64,000 nt of DNA, taken from the NCBI RefSeq assembly GCF_002419965.1, contig NZ_DIHC01000028.1, forward strand, positions 111,343-175,342. Direction: 5' to 3'. The notes under the pieces are model-generated. The model saw only the letters and a program-made list of their open reading frames with translations, made no database searches and was not told the DNA's origin. This document shows, in pieces, positions 35,817-45,107 of this stretch (the stretch's first letter is position 1; each line of letters begins with the position of its first letter). Source of the DNA: Pseudomonas sp. UBA5706 (GTDB lineage: Bacteria > Pseudomonadota > Gammaproteobacteria > Pseudomonadales > Pseudomonadaceae). The translations under genes and the position numbers were made by a program.

Positions 35817-36441
35817 CGGTGCAATCCTCGACAAGTTCAAGATAGCTATGGAAAGCGGTGAAGTGCACCTGTGCGTCATCGCAACTCTCGGGCCAGAGAT
35901 CCTTGGCCTCGAAACAGAGGTCGTAGGTCATTTCCAACGCGGCATCAAGGGCGTGCCCGGCGGCGTCAGGGAAGTGGCAAGGCGCTGACTGGCCGGCGAT
36001 GACGCCGGTGCGCCCGCGAACATAGCCAGGAAAACGCGTGTGCCCAGGAACGAACTCATCCTTGACTCGCACCTTCTGCCCCACCTGGAACCATTCGGTG
36101 GCGCCGCTTGCGGCTCTGCCGGCGGCAGCGGGCAAGGATAAGGGAACCCCGCCCTCTGCGCGCTTGCACAGCTCAGCATGGCCACACAGATCCTTTTCCA
36201 CGGCCAGGGTCAAGAACGCCGTGAGTTGGCGCTCATAGTAGCTGGCATTCATGTAGTGGCGAGGTTCCATGCGCTCGATAGCATGCCGCTGCTCGTCCGC
36301 GCACCAGAACTTCTTACCGATCATCACGGCACCGATGGCATGGACTCGCAGCTCCCAGGGCATCTGATAAAAACCTGCATAGTTGCTGCGTTTGACCGGG
36401 CCGAAGCCCTCTTTACCGCCCAAATCGTGCATGCCGTCCAT
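35809..36441 (-). CDS. nthB: Nitrile hydratase beta subunit
   Basis: This 210-residue subunit pairs with alpha to hydrate nitriles to amides. It begins with MDGMHDLGGKEGFGPV, the family hallmark, followed by WELRVHAIGAVM, RMEPRHYMNASYYERQLTA and, in the SH3-like C-terminal domain, FQVGQKVRVKDEFVPGHTRF, PGYVRGRTGVI and FTAFHSYLELVEDC. The ATG at 36441 is immediately next to the alpha stop, with GGGAG upstream. Confidence 0.95.
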   Translation of the reverse strand: MDGMHDLGGKEGFGPVKRSNYAGFYQMPWELRVHAIGAVMIGKKFWCADEQRHAIERMEPRHYMNASYYERQLTAFLTLAVEKDLCGHAELCKRAEGGVPLSLPAAAGRAASGATEWFQVGQKVRVKDEFVPGHTRFPGYVRGRTGVIAGQSAPCHFPDAAGHALDAALEMTYDLCFEAKDLWPESCDDAQVHFTAFHSYLELVEDCTDV

Positions 36442-37092
36442 TCAGATACTCCCCTCCGGGACATCGGGCTGGGTGAACGGTGCTTCCAAGCGGGAAACAC
36501 CGATCAGGCTGTCCTGGGTGATCAGATCGATAAGTTGCGCATGGGTCCACCCCTCTGTGTGAGGTGGGCGCAGCGGCAGCACCATGTAGCGAGTGTCGGC
36601 CGTGGTGTCCCACACCCGGATCGCGATAGCCTCCGGCAGTTGCAGGCCTAACTCACCCAACACTGTACGTGACTCGCGAACCGCCCGGGCCCGATACTCA
36701 AGGTCCTTATACCAAGATGGCGGCAGGCCGATTAGAGTAAACGCAGTGCAGGAGCACAGGCTGCAGCAGATTACATTGTGAACCAGCGTGGTGTTTTCCT
36801 TGACACTCAACTGTCTGTGGATCGTGGGCAGCTCAAAGCCCAGCTCCAAGGCGGCGCTCCGCCCGTCAGTCAGCAACCGCTGTTTGAAGGCGGGATCGGT
36901 CCAGGCCCGAACCACCAGGCGAGCACCATTGCGCGGAACCCACTCCTCGGTTGCCTTGTGCTCGATGGACTCGAACGACTCGTGCTCGACCATACCTCGC
37001 TCGATCAAGGTTTCTTCCAAGGCATAAACTCTACGGGCAACGGGCGCCAAACCCAAGGTCGCAAGTTGAACTTCCGAAGTGTGACTTTTCAT
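36442..37092 (-). CDS. nthA: Nitrile hydratase alpha subunit, iron type
   Basis: This 216-residue subunit carries the metal centre. The claw motif reads CCSLCSCTAFTLIGLPPSWY: C-S-L-C-S-C with Ser at the second place is the iron-type pattern (cobalt types have Thr). The usual Trp after CTA is Phe here, and there is an extra Cys directly before the motif. Two of the motif cysteines are expected to be oxidised. C-terminal VWDTTADTRYMVLPLRPPHT is also typical. It is the first gene of nthA-nthB-small ORF-amidase. No P47K-type activator gene is visible in the window. Confidence 0.95.
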   Translation of the reverse strand: MKSHTSEVQLATLGLAPVARRVYALEETLIERGMVEHESFESIEHKATEEWVPRNGARLVVRAWTDPAFKQRLLTDGRSAALELGFELPTIHRQLSVKENTTLVHNVICCSLCSCTAFTLIGLPPSWYKDLEYRARAVRESRTVLGELGLQLPEAIAIRVWDTTADTRYMVLPLRPPHTEGWTHAQLIDLITQDSLIGVSRLEAPFTQPDVPEGSI

Positions 37093-38549
37093 GGATATAC
37101 ATCTCCGCCAATCAAAACAATTGCGTATGAATTAACGTATTCAATCACTAAACTATGAATAGGTGGCCCATTCTACGATCTGTGCAATGATTCGTCACGC
37201 CGCTGCCCGCCGAGCGAACGGGTGATATTAAGGAAAAAACGCACCACTACCGTGACCGCGCTGGTATAAACAGGGAATCTCGCACACTATCGGTGCACTA
37301 TCGAGAAAACAGCGCGTCAAACAGCTGTAACTCATATTGATACCAAAGAGAGAAAATAGCGTTTCGCGAATTCAAACAACGAGAATAGATGAGTTTGTCG
37401 GCTGCCGAAGCAAATTTTGCACAACGCTGCGCCGTCCATGTAGGGTACTGTCAAACTATGTAACGTCGTGAAACTCCGGTTGCGGTCAGGGTAGCCTCTG
37501 AGCTTTCGCCTGCCGATTTCATTGATAAATCCGGGCGCGTCTCAGTTCTGGATGTATTAATCGTTTTTTCACACGGCCCGGGCGATAGCTGACAGTTGGG
37601 TGCACCCAGTCGGCAAATCAAGACCGGGCGTAATTCAGGAGGCTGTCGGAGCCTTTCAAGGAGGATTGGCCACAAATGGAGAAGCAACTGGTCACTGACC
37701 CGCCGCCCTAAAATCCTTCTCTCGAGAATGAAACACTTGCAGACGATTTCAGTTTGACATCCATCTAATTTCGGAATGGGATTCGTGCACACGCCGCTTC
37801 GATGCGCCAGGTGCGTGCCCAATGGAAGCGTATTCAGATCAGCAACTGGTGGGTATGGAGACCTTGATCCATTCACTCATGTCCGGACAGGAATGCTGCG
37901 GCGTCTCTATGTGGCACCTGCGTCACAGGCCCACATATTGTATGACGATTGATTAACGCTTAGCTTGTCTCCGCCGCCGTGCACTTTGGACGTGTGCGCG
38001 TTATGCTGACACCTCTGAGCGAAGCATTTTGTATCTGTCCGACCGTACAACGGTACCAGCTGAAATGTGTAACAGAGAACTTTTCGATTCAACCGCGTAT
38101 CCAGGCCAAACCGGAAATCCTCCGGTAAACGGCTGCGCTGCCCTTGAACGCCTGCTATGCCTTTAATACCGGGTGTTCGCGCTGATGCGGAATCGACCCA
38201 TATGCCGGGGCCCAACTGACCCACCACCAATACCTTATCCCCCCCACGCAGGTAATGATTCAGGAAGTATAAAATTGGGTCTAGATCCCTCGGCAACTGG
38301 GTCAACTCAGCATCGGTGTCAAGAGGCTTACGCACACCAGCTACAGGGGTTTAGCCACCATCCAGTTGAAAGTGACAGATCCGCGCGGGACGCGGCGCAG
38401 TCCCCCTCCGCTTTGCGCACTGACCTAGGCAATCAATCATCAGGCCTGCTTCAGCTAAGCCGAGACTGGCGTACACTGACGACTGCTGACGACCACCGTG
38501 GTCCGTGTCAAAAATCGCCAATCGTGATCGCCCGCGCACCTGAGGCGAC

Positions 38550-38572
38550 TGGGGGCAAAATTGGGGGCAAAA
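38550..38572. repeat. Two tandem copies of TGGGGGCAAAA
   Basis: Copies at 38550-38560 and 38562-38572, separated by one T. G-rich tandem units of this kind occur near integration sites of Pseudomonas mobile elements; no integrase is present here. Confidence 0.5.
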
Positions 38573-38846
38573 CTTCAGAATTTAAGCCTGAAACACCCGT
38601 TCTAGAGCCAAGTAAAAATGTTTTTTGGCGATCCTGAGAGTCTTTAGGCGTTGTCGAGCTGGCCGTAAACCTGATCATTTCTGCCTTTTCATAGTCATGG
38701 CGATCCATTCACTTCCAGTGGATCGCCAGAACCACAGTGGCCGCAACCCATCGAAGACCCATTACCAAATCCTATTTTTGACTCTTCTTAAATATAAATT
38801 CAGCGAGAACAAGCAAGACGAAAAATAACTGCACGCTGGTACAGAG

Positions 38847-38873
38847 AGGCCTTAAACCCGCAATTTAAGGCCT
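38847..38873. repeat. Perfect 10-bp inverted repeat, possible terminator
   Basis: AGGCCTTAAA-cccgcaa-TTTAAGGCCT. It lies just past the stop of the mntP tail on the minus strand, where an mntP terminator would be expected, but has no strong T-run. Confidence 0.5.
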
Positions 38874-38903
38874 GTATTATCGGCGAGATAAGTCCAAACT
38901 AAA

Positions 38904-39056
38904 TCATGCCACGGACAAATGTTCATAGAGGATAGTAGAGCCAACTAGCATCAACACCAACCCACCGATTATTTCAGCGCCCTTGCCAACAATTGTTCCA
39001 AGTACACGACCCAGCATCACGCCTGTGGTTACCATTACCGTAGTGGCAATGCCACC
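38904..39056 (-). pseudogene. mntP: C-terminal remnant of manganese exporter MntP
   Basis: The minus strand encodes GGIATTVMVTTGVMLGRVLG, TIVGKGAEIIGGLVLMLVGS, TILYEHLSVA, which corresponds to the last two membrane segments of MntP. About three quarters of the protein is missing upstream, where the reading frame runs into unrelated transposase-like sequence. It is therefore a truncation, not an intact gene. Confidence 0.7.
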
Positions 39057-39160
39057 TGCCGTAAGCGAACGGCGAACACACCTTGCGTAAATTGGGCTGG
39101 CGTCCACTGATGCGGGAGTAGCTGCTCAATCTCGCTAGCCAGATGCGTCGGCACCGGTCA
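39057..39160 (-). mobile_element. Transposase C-terminus-like remnant joined to mntP tail
   Basis: A minus-strand frame reads PTHLASEIEQLLPHQWTPAQ then FTQGVFAVRLRQ, which looks like the C-terminal end of a transposase. The family is uncertain (IS66-like is a guess). It meets the mntP fragment at about 39056, so an insertion probably deleted the front of mntP. Confidence 0.35.
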
Positions 39161-39170
39161 TGCCTAAACG

Positions 39171-39473
39171 TTAGGTCTGGGGTAGCTCCTGAATATCCAC
39201 TGTACCGCCGGCCTCATAAACTGGATTGCCGACAAGTAGATTCTTAGCCTTATCGAGATTCTCTGCGCGGACTCGAATGAATCCACTTACTTGAGTATCG
39301 CTAGGCTGAATCAAGTGACCTTTGCGTAGACGCTCCCCTTGACCAATCGAGCTGCCGCCATCGAATTGACCCGTGCTGCGTAGGTGGGTGAAATATTGAG
39401 CCCATTGGGCCATGTCTGATGCAGAGTCCGGGTTAGGTGTATCCCGGTACATCAATAGTATGTATTCGTTCAT
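39171..39473 (-). CDS. YCII-related (YciI-like) domain protein
   Basis: This 100-residue protein starts at ATG 39473 with AAGGGG upstream. It reads MNEYILLMYRDTPN, then YFTHLRSTGQFDGGSSIG, GFIRVRAENLDKAKNLLVGN and PVYEAGGTVDIQELPQT, the DGPF/YCII-related ferredoxin-like fold often found beside ECF sigma genes. Function in the family is unknown. It is intact although surrounded by transposase remnants. Confidence 0.8.
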   Translation of the reverse strand: MNEYILLMYRDTPNPDSASDMAQWAQYFTHLRSTGQFDGGSSIGQGERLRKGHLIQPSDTQVSGFIRVRAENLDKAKNLLVGNPVYEAGGTVDIQELPQT

Positions 39474-39835
39474 TGGTTCCCCTTTGCCCCCCATGATGCA
39501 GGCGATCATCCTAAATCCGCGATTGCATTGTAAACGTCCGGTGAATAAAGCTTGTGCGGGGGTGACCTTGCCCCCGAGAAACGTATCCCTTACCCGGCGT
39601 TCGGGTTGAGTATCTAAGGTCGCAGCATTTGCCAGTTCTTCTGGTATTGCATCGGACTTACGTAAAGCAGAGTTGAGTGCAGGCGATCCTGGTTGCGATT
39701 TGCTTCCAGAACAGCCGCTCGATTTCATTACGAAGTGACGGCGAACCTGGCGAACGCATCGCTCCACGTCCAGTCAACTATTGCATCCAACCTGCAGGCC
39801 GCCCCATAAACACCTCGATCAAAGGTGTTGCGACG

Positions 39836-40073
39836 ACCGGTTGAATCCGCCCTGACTTCCCCGATTACTATGAAACAGTAACCCTGAGTCCTTTGATGGA
39901 TGACGCTTGAACCAAGCCATGCGCAACGCATCGATCACCAAGCTACTTTTCATCCGCTCATCCATCGACCATCCCACGATCTGACGGCTGAACAGATCGA
40001 TAACGACGGCCAGAAATAGCCAGCCCTCATCGGTCGGGATGTAGGTGAGCGCCTTACCTACCGTGACATATAG
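39836..40073 (-). mobile_element. IS3-family transposase OrfB fragment (integrase core)
   Basis: Reading minus, ALTYIPTDEGWLFLAVVIDL, FSRQIVGWSMDERMKSSLVI, DALRMAWFKRHPSK, LLFHSNRGSQ match the DDE integrase core of IS3-family OrfB. The first Asp region is altered (GKALTY for GDVTY) and HSDRGSQ has become HSNRGSQ, losing a catalytic Asp. No ends or OrfA are seen. It is a dead fragment. Confidence 0.75.
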
Positions 40074-40269
40074 CTACTCTTTCTGGCTTTGCGCTTCAAG
40101 CCCGATAGTTCAGAACGGCTCCAACTGAGACGCACAGACAAAAATCTGAGACGCAGGGACAAGCCTTTTATTCCACCTTTACTTTCTAAGACGTTAGTAT
40201 TTTTTAAGTTGCTTCATGCTGATGACATCCCAGCAATCAATACCCACTCAAAGACTGAAAAGTACCGTG

Positions 40270-40698
40270 ATGAACATCATAAAACTATTAAGCTATTGCG
40301 CTGCTTATTCTATCGTGTTGGCGCTGTCGGGTTGCGCACTGATGGGGCGCGACGCGCCCACCTTGAATGATTTATACGCCGCGCATAAGTTAAAGGGATC
40401 AGGCATAAATGAAGCCTACCAAAAAATTGGCCCGCCAGACCAAGTAGAGAAACTGCCCAATGGCCTCTCCGTGGCGAAATGGGATGATGCGTATTCCTAT
40501 ACGTATGTGTCGCAGGTTAATCAGCTGAGCGCAGGCCCTGGTGGATCGACAATGGTGACCCCTACGGAATATACGTCCGTCACGAATCACCAATGTATTC
40601 TTTCAGTCACGTTCAACGCGCAAAATATCGTGACCGATGTCACGACTCAGAAAACTGATCCGGGCGCGTGCAGTCGTATATACCATGGTCGTCGCTAA
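40270..40698 (+). CDS. Putative lipoprotein, BamE/SmpA-like
   Basis: This 142-residue protein has a lipoprotein signal with lipobox LSGC at residues ~20-23. The mature part reads LNDLYAAHKLKGSGINEAYQ, then IGPPDQVEKLPNGLSVAKWD and CILSVTFNAQNIVTDVTTQK. The short helix pair, the IGPPDQV turn and the C-L-x-V-T-F-N strand resemble the BamE/SmpA-type fold. The start ATG 40270 is chosen because it begins the signal peptide. It is first in a run of small exported proteins. Confidence 0.65.
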   Translation: MNIIKLLSYCAAYSIVLALSGCALMGRDAPTLNDLYAAHKLKGSGINEAYQKIGPPDQVEKLPNGLSVAKWDDAYSYTYVSQVNQLSAGPGGSTMVTPTEYTSVTNHQCILSVTFNAQNIVTDVTTQKTDPGACSRIYHGRR

Positions 40699-40791
40699 CC
40701 TGTGACGCCATTGAACCAGACAGCGGCAAGCCCATTGCTTAACTTATTTTTTCCAAACTAAATGACCTCAGCCCTACCCAGAGACCCTCTC

Positions 40792-41065
40792 ATGTTGAAA
40801 AACACTTTACCGCCCTGGCAATCTGCGCCCTCACGCTTCCAACGGTCAGCTCACTGGCTTTCGCTGATGACATAACGGGGTGGTGGAGCTCCTGCGTGAT
40901 GGTTATGAGGTCAAGGCTGCCTATCAGGCGCCGGGGAGTCCGTTCACCGTTCATTATTTAATACTCCAAAAGGGTTCGTCTGTCTTTCAGTGCGACACCA
41001 GTAAAAGCTTAAACTACTCAAATACCTTCTCCTGCTACCCGATCATCAATGTAACGCCAAAATGA
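40792..41065 (+). pseudogene. Small exported protein gene with two frame changes
   Basis: ATG 40792 starts MLKNTL; from 40812 another frame gives ALAICALTLPTVSSLAFADD, the rest of a signal peptide. From about 40880 a third frame gives VVELLRDGYEVKAAYQAPGS, PFTVHYLILQKGSSVFQCDT and FSCYPIINVTPK to the stop. All three pieces fit one secreted protein of about 90 residues. Two indels have broken it. The family is unknown to me. Confidence 0.6.
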
Positions 41066-41240
41066 CAGAAAAGTTTCGGGTCATGAGCACAGGTATAAGG
41101 ATATGAGGCAATCGCAGGGACGGAATCGACCCCGATTACAAATGAACTAATTCACCTGGGCGCTTTCAGCTATCAAAACCAAACTTGAATTGCTTATGCG
41201 CAAGATGAGATCAAAAAGGATGATGGGACAGACACGACGC

Positions 41241-41598
41241 ATGAGTCGCATCACGATGACAATATTTTTTGCTCTTGGGCGACGAGTGTCGTCCTTCCTT
41301 CGATAAATGTGTCGATGGGTCCGAAGGCGTTACGCTGACACTGAATAATTGCATCGGCGCGGAATACGACTTTCAGGACAAACGACTGAATGACGCTTAC
41401 CAGCGGCTGCGTAAAAGCCTGAGTGGCTCTGCCAATACCGCACTTCGCGATGAAGAGCGGGCGTGGATTGCCTCACGTGATAAGAGTTGTGCTCCCGATC
41501 CGGACGGCGGTACCGCGGCAATGCTTGACGCTAATCAGTGCCATTTGAACAAGACGGCGGCGCGGGCGGCCGAGCTTGAGAAGCGCGCAACCCACTAG
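41241..41598 (+). pseudogene. LprI-like (DUF1311) protein, frameshift at a T6 run
   Basis: ATG 41241 gives MSRITMTIF and then goes out of frame after six T (41265-41270). Removing one T joins it to LLLGDECRPSFDKCVDGSEG and on to a DUF1311/LprI domain (LNNCIGAEYDFQDKRLNDAY, ALRDEERAWIASRDKSC, LDANQCHLNKTAARAAELE). DUF1311 proteins include the LprI lysozyme inhibitor. Alternatively, translation could start at TTG 41269 and give a shorter intact protein of 109 residues. Confidence 0.65.
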
Positions 41599-41635
41599 GA
41601 TGGGCGTGTCGGGCTCAACGGAATCATGCACTGGC

Positions 41636-42226
41636 TTACTGAGGCGTATGCCGCGCATTCAACGTAATGGAAAAGGTGGCATCGGCTTCGTCCTGATACT
41701 GGGCACGATTCGCTTCGCCCACATCCACACGATCCAGTTGCGTCGTCGCATAGGAGCGATTGGAGTAATACCGCGTCACCGAGCGGCCTCGGAATAAATC
41801 GTCGTGGAACAGTGGCGCACTGAAGTCGACGCTTTTATTCCAAAGATTCGCGCTCACCGCCACAATCACCCAATGACAGACGCCTTTATCAAAATAGTTC
41901 TTGTCCTGGAGCAAATCAGCGAAAAATTCAAATGTGTAAAGGTTGTGTTCCGACCGCACCAGCTTAAGCGGTACCCGCCTTTCCGGCGGGACAGTTGCCC
42001 CCGTGACAGGAGTTAGCGCCACACAGTCCTCATTCTTTACTCGGTAATCCGCCATGCCCTCAATGCGGTCGAATGAGCCAGGAGCCCCGTCCAACTTCAC
42101 GGTAACCTCATACCTCATCGTTGGATGTTGGTTGATCGAGACGTCCGGTTGAACCATAGACTGGCCGTAAGCGAACGAATGAATCGCCACGACAGCGATG
42201 GGTAACAGGGGAAATGCGTGCTTCAT
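41636..42226 (-). CDS. Hypothetical exported protein
   Basis: This 196-residue protein has a signal peptide (PLLPIAVVAIHSFAYG). The mature part contains MRYEVTVKLDGAPGSFDRIE, DYRVKNEDCVALTPVTGATV, FADLLQDKNYFDKGVCHWVI and NRAQYQDEADATFSITL. Two Cys could form a disulfide. I recognise no family; the layout suggests a periplasmic beta-sandwich. It is convergent with the LprI-like gene. Confidence 0.65.
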   Translation of the reverse strand: MKHAFPLLPIAVVAIHSFAYGQSMVQPDVSINQHPTMRYEVTVKLDGAPGSFDRIEGMADYRVKNEDCVALTPVTGATVPPERRVPLKLVRSEHNLYTFEFFADLLQDKNYFDKGVCHWVIVAVSANLWNKSVDFSAPLFHDDLFRGRSVTRYYSNRSYATTQLDRVDVGEANRAQYQDEADATFSITLNARHTPQ

Positions 42227-42299
42227 AGTGGGCTCGTGTTCAATGGGTGAGCGACGGACTGGCGATGGGGTGGGTACAGCGTGAACGGCCCTGGCAGTA

Positions 42300-42938
42300 T
42301 CAACGCAGAGTCACTTCAGGTAATTGCTCAGGGTTGAAATCATTGAAAGACATTTCGCCCAGGTCGTTGCCGGTGAGAGCAATCTGCTTTTGATTGTTTG
42401 AGTCCATATCGACCACTTTGCGCACGACCCTGGAGACCAGCCATTTCATTGTGTCAGGTGCGTAACTGAAGCTGTATTCGTCTGTCCATCGCTCACGACT
42501 ACCGCCGCCTAATACAATAGTGAAATGCCCCTTTTCAATTTTCGAATAAGCATAGGGGTCGCCGACAACCCCTCCGCATGTGGAGCACGGCACAATATTC
42601 GGGTTGGAAGCGGCCTTTTGTAAACCTCCTCTGCTGTCACGTACCAGCAGTATGACAGTGCGCTTGAGGCCTTCTCGCGCTACTGAAGGATCATTCAAAG
42701 GCGGATCAAGAACGAGAAGAACATCCACATGGCCGGCCCCAGTCAGATCGCCCTTGACTGACTCGAGAACCTTGAAGCCACCCGTGGCAAACCTGCTGAA
42801 ATCATCACGGGCATTTTTTTCGACAGTGGTGGCCCCGGAGTCGGGACGCGCATAGGGGTTGGCAAGTTGCGCGCCGGCGGTATTCATGAAACCCGTACAG
42901 GTAGTTAGCAACAAGGCAACTCGTAGGCACCCTTTCAT
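42300..42938 (-). CDS. Hypothetical exported protein
   Basis: About 212 residues from ATG 42938 with AAGGGG upstream. A signal peptide ends NTAGA. The mature part has FKVLESVKGDLTGAGHVDVL, LVLDPPLNDPSVAREGLKRT and VILLVRDSRGGLQKA, a pattern seen in VCBS/FG-GAP-like periplasmic proteins that start with D-x-x-G-x-G-x-x-D. A PCSTCGG motif is present. Function unknown. Confidence 0.65.
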   Translation of the reverse strand: MKGCLRVALLLTTCTGFMNTAGAQLANPYARPDSGATTVEKNARDDFSRFATGGFKVLESVKGDLTGAGHVDVLLVLDPPLNDPSVAREGLKRTVILLVRDSRGGLQKAASNPNIVPCSTCGGVVGDPYAYSKIEKGHFTIVLGGGSRERWTDEYSFSYAPDTMKWLVSRVVRKVVDMDSNNQKQIALTGNDLGEMSFNDFNPEQLPEVTLR

Positions 42939-43079
42939 CAATTACGCCCCTTGGCGGCTTGCGTCAAACGTCAGTGAACGTTGGGTAAAGTTAAACATTC
43001 AACGCTTATTCACTGTATTAGTATGGATAAAAGAAAATCGTCAAGCGCCCTACTCACTATCAGCAAGAGCGTCGATATC

Positions 43080-43499
43080 ATGAATTCAGCCCGTTACACT
43101 ATGCTCGGCCTTCTCCTTTACACTCTGGCCAGTTCGCACGCTCAAGCCAGCGCTCATCTGTGGCCCATGGAGTTGCTGCCGGTAAACTACAAAAATTTCG
43201 CCGAATGCTTGGCAGTACTCCAGCAACAGGACCACGATGACCGTCAGGGCCTTACAAAGCTAGAAGTGCTGGACAGTGGCGCAACCGTAGCAAAAACATT
43301 GCAAGGCCCGGGGCTAAGTCTTTCAGGCAAGGACATTGCTACCTATCAGGCTACCGTCGGCTGGAGAACCCGGCTACAGGTTGATAACCACATGGAGGCC
43401 AATTACACCTCGGAGACCCGTGACATGCGTTGTGAAGGCCCCATCCTCCACAGCAGCCCCTCCGGTGAAGCATTTCCCGCCATGCCAGAGCCCGAATAA
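43080..43499 (+). CDS. Hypothetical exported protein
   Basis: About 139 residues from ATG 43080. The signal peptide is LGLLLYTLASSHAQA. The mature part has NYKNFAECLAVLQQQDHDDR and ANYTSETRDMRCEGPI. Two Cys. I recognise no family; length and layout fit small periplasmic proteins such as immunity proteins or inhibitors, but nothing proves this. It is convergent with the LprI-domain gene at 43516. Confidence 0.6.
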   Translation: MNSARYTMLGLLLYTLASSHAQASAHLWPMELLPVNYKNFAECLAVLQQQDHDDRQGLTKLEVLDSGATVAKTLQGPGLSLSGKDIATYQATVGWRTRLQVDNHMEANYTSETRDMRCEGPILHSSPSGEAFPAMPEPE

Positions 43500-43515
43500 A
43501 TTGCGCAACCCATTA

Positions 43516-44388
43516 TTATTCGGTTAGTGCATTGACCGGATAGTGCGGATCGGTCAAACAACTCTGTAGCCACTTTTGTGAGTCTTCCTCTGACATCTCA
43601 GGGTCTGATTCGGGCAATGCAGTCTCACCGAGTTGTTCGTATATCCGCACCGCATCCCCAGAGAAGCGCTCTGCTCTTTCACTCCAGCCCGGCAAGTCCA
43701 TGTTGGCAGCGTCATCCAAGGAGCATCGGTTCTCGCCGGGGTGGCAGGTCGCCGCCAATTTGGGCTTACCGTCAACAACATTGGCCATCGCCCGTATTTC
43801 AGTGACGCTACCGCTGGCCCAGTCTATGGATACGCTACAGACCCTGTTGTTGTGCTGATAAAAATGCGTGCCGAAGCATCCATAGGAATATTGGCCGGAC
43901 TGCGGCAAAAACTCACAGGACACTGAAAAACCCGCGAATGGCCCACCGGAAAAGTGGCTGGCAAAAGTACGTTGATCCACAACTGTCTGGACCAGACGTG
44001 GATATGGGGCGTTGCCAGGCAAACGTTCATTCAGTTGTCGCGTGCGTTGCTGGATAGCGTTAAGCAGGATTTCGCGCTGGTCATCTTTGGTATAAGCATC
44101 ACCCGTCTGGTCATCGGTAAGCGTGTCGAGGTCGCCAAACGCTGCGTCGCGAGTTTTGATCCAACGGCGCTGACTGCCAACCAACAGGTTGCGAACGGCC
44201 GCATCAGGGGCACTTTTCAGCAACAGAGAATAGGCTTTGCCCATTGATGCGTCAGCACTGATAAGACGCTGGTCCGAACAGATAAGGTGATCAAGGTTAG
44301 TCGCTGCTTTTTTGCAATCCATTGAGTACGCCGATGCTGGCAGTACCCCCACACTGACAAATATGCCCATGACAACCAGATGCCTCAT
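43516..44388 (-). CDS. Exported LprI-like (DUF1311) domain protein
   Basis: About 290 residues from ATG 44388, the start of a signal peptide (MGIFVSVGVLPASAYS). The N-terminal domain is LprI-like: DCKKAATNLDHLICSDQRLI, DASMGKAYSLLLKSAPDAAV, GSQRRWIKTRD. The C-terminal half (CEFLPQSGQYSYGCFGTHFY and WLQSCLTDPHYPV) is unfamiliar. LprI domains bind and inhibit lysozyme in Mycobacterium. The longer open frame to 44532 has no signal sequence at its start. Confidence 0.7.
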   Translation of the reverse strand: MRHLVVMGIFVSVGVLPASAYSMDCKKAATNLDHLICSDQRLISADASMGKAYSLLLKSAPDAAVRNLLVGSQRRWIKTRDAAFGDLDTLTDDQTGDAYTKDDQREILLNAIQQRTRQLNERLPGNAPYPRLVQTVVDQRTFASHFSGGPFAGFSVSCEFLPQSGQYSYGCFGTHFYQHNNRVCSVSIDWASGSVTEIRAMANVVDGKPKLAATCHPGENRCSLDDAANMDLPGWSERAERFSGDAVRIYEQLGETALPESDPEMSEEDSQKWLQSCLTDPHYPVNALTE

Positions 44389-44506
44389 ACCCCGTATCCT
44401 CGTGCGCCTATGATTAAGGCCGCCGTAGGGCTGACCGATTCTCTGAGTAATAACATCGTACATCGCAAATTCCCCACTCCTTTCCAGTGCACCGCAGCGG
44501 CTCGGG

Positions 44507-44908
44507 CTAGAGATGATACTGTTCGTAGTCAATCACTAGCGTGTCGTGCACCGAGTAACTTATATAAAGCACTAAATTGTCGCTAGTGGCCACAATCGCA
44601 TAGGGCCATTTTCCGTTGGCCTTGCGGATTTTCCAATACAGCGGAGTAAAATAGGATTTTGTATGACCTGTTGGGTCGTAGGGCAGGTCTACAGTGAATA
44701 CAGGGTAGCGATCCGCATTGCAGAGCTGGACACGCTCAAGCGTGATATTGGCCTTCTTGAATACAGCACGGATGGGATGCTGCCAAGTCGAAAGGTCGAC
44801 GTCATGGCAATAAGTTGTCTTTTTCGTATAAAGCTCGGTTTCTTCTAGAGCAGGTAATGCGGATGCCAGAGAAGGAAGAAATACAAGAAACACCAGAAAA
44901 AATCGCAT
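44507..44908 (-). CDS. Hypothetical exported protein
   Basis: About 133 residues from ATG 44908, which begins the signal peptide FFLVFLVFLPSLASA. The mature part has AVFKKANITLERVQLCNADR, YPVFTVDLPYDPTGHTKSYF, PYAIVATSDNLVLYISYS. I recognise no family. It reads like a small periplasmic beta-rich protein. Confidence 0.6.
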   Translation of the reverse strand: MRFFLVFLVFLPSLASALPALEETELYTKKTTYCHDVDLSTWQHPIRAVFKKANITLERVQLCNADRYPVFTVDLPYDPTGHTKSYFTPLYWKIRKANGKWPYAIVATSDNLVLYISYSVHDTLVIDYEQYHL

Positions 44909-45107
44909 AGCGAAGCAATCCTCAAAAAAGGATTTAAAAATAGCAGACTGTTGCAGTAAAGCCCTTCTCTGGATATCGTTCGTCCCATTAGGCCAACGTG
45001 TGGTTACCGGCCGCGCAAAGATCAATAAGCTAATGACGGGCAGTACTTTTTATTATCAATAGGCAAGACCTATTTACGGCCTCAACCAAAAAATACTTAT
45101 GTTGCAG

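Larger units (their letters stand above)
37093..38903. other. Long stretch without a recognisable gene
   Basis: About 1.8 kb. The first 350 bases are AT-rich and probably hold the nthA promoter. From 37.45 to 38.4 kb there are open frames of 140 codons on the minus strand (37451-37876, 37907-38335), but I recognise no family, and neither has a clear ribosome site. Both may be chance frames or eroded genes. Also present: tandem TGGGGGCAAAA (38550-38572), a 9-bp inverted repeat GGCGATCCA/TGGATCGCC (38699-38727) and a 10-bp hairpin at 38847-38873. Confidence 0.5.

Noticed and set aside
37451..38335. Two 140-codon minus-strand frames in the gap after nthA
   Set aside because: No ribosome site, signal or family motif; reported only as part of the uncharacterised stretch.
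39474..39767. Upstream extension of the YCII-like gene
   Set aside because: The ATG at 39473 has a strong ribosome site and begins the conserved domain; the extension is not conserved-looking and runs into transposase remnants.
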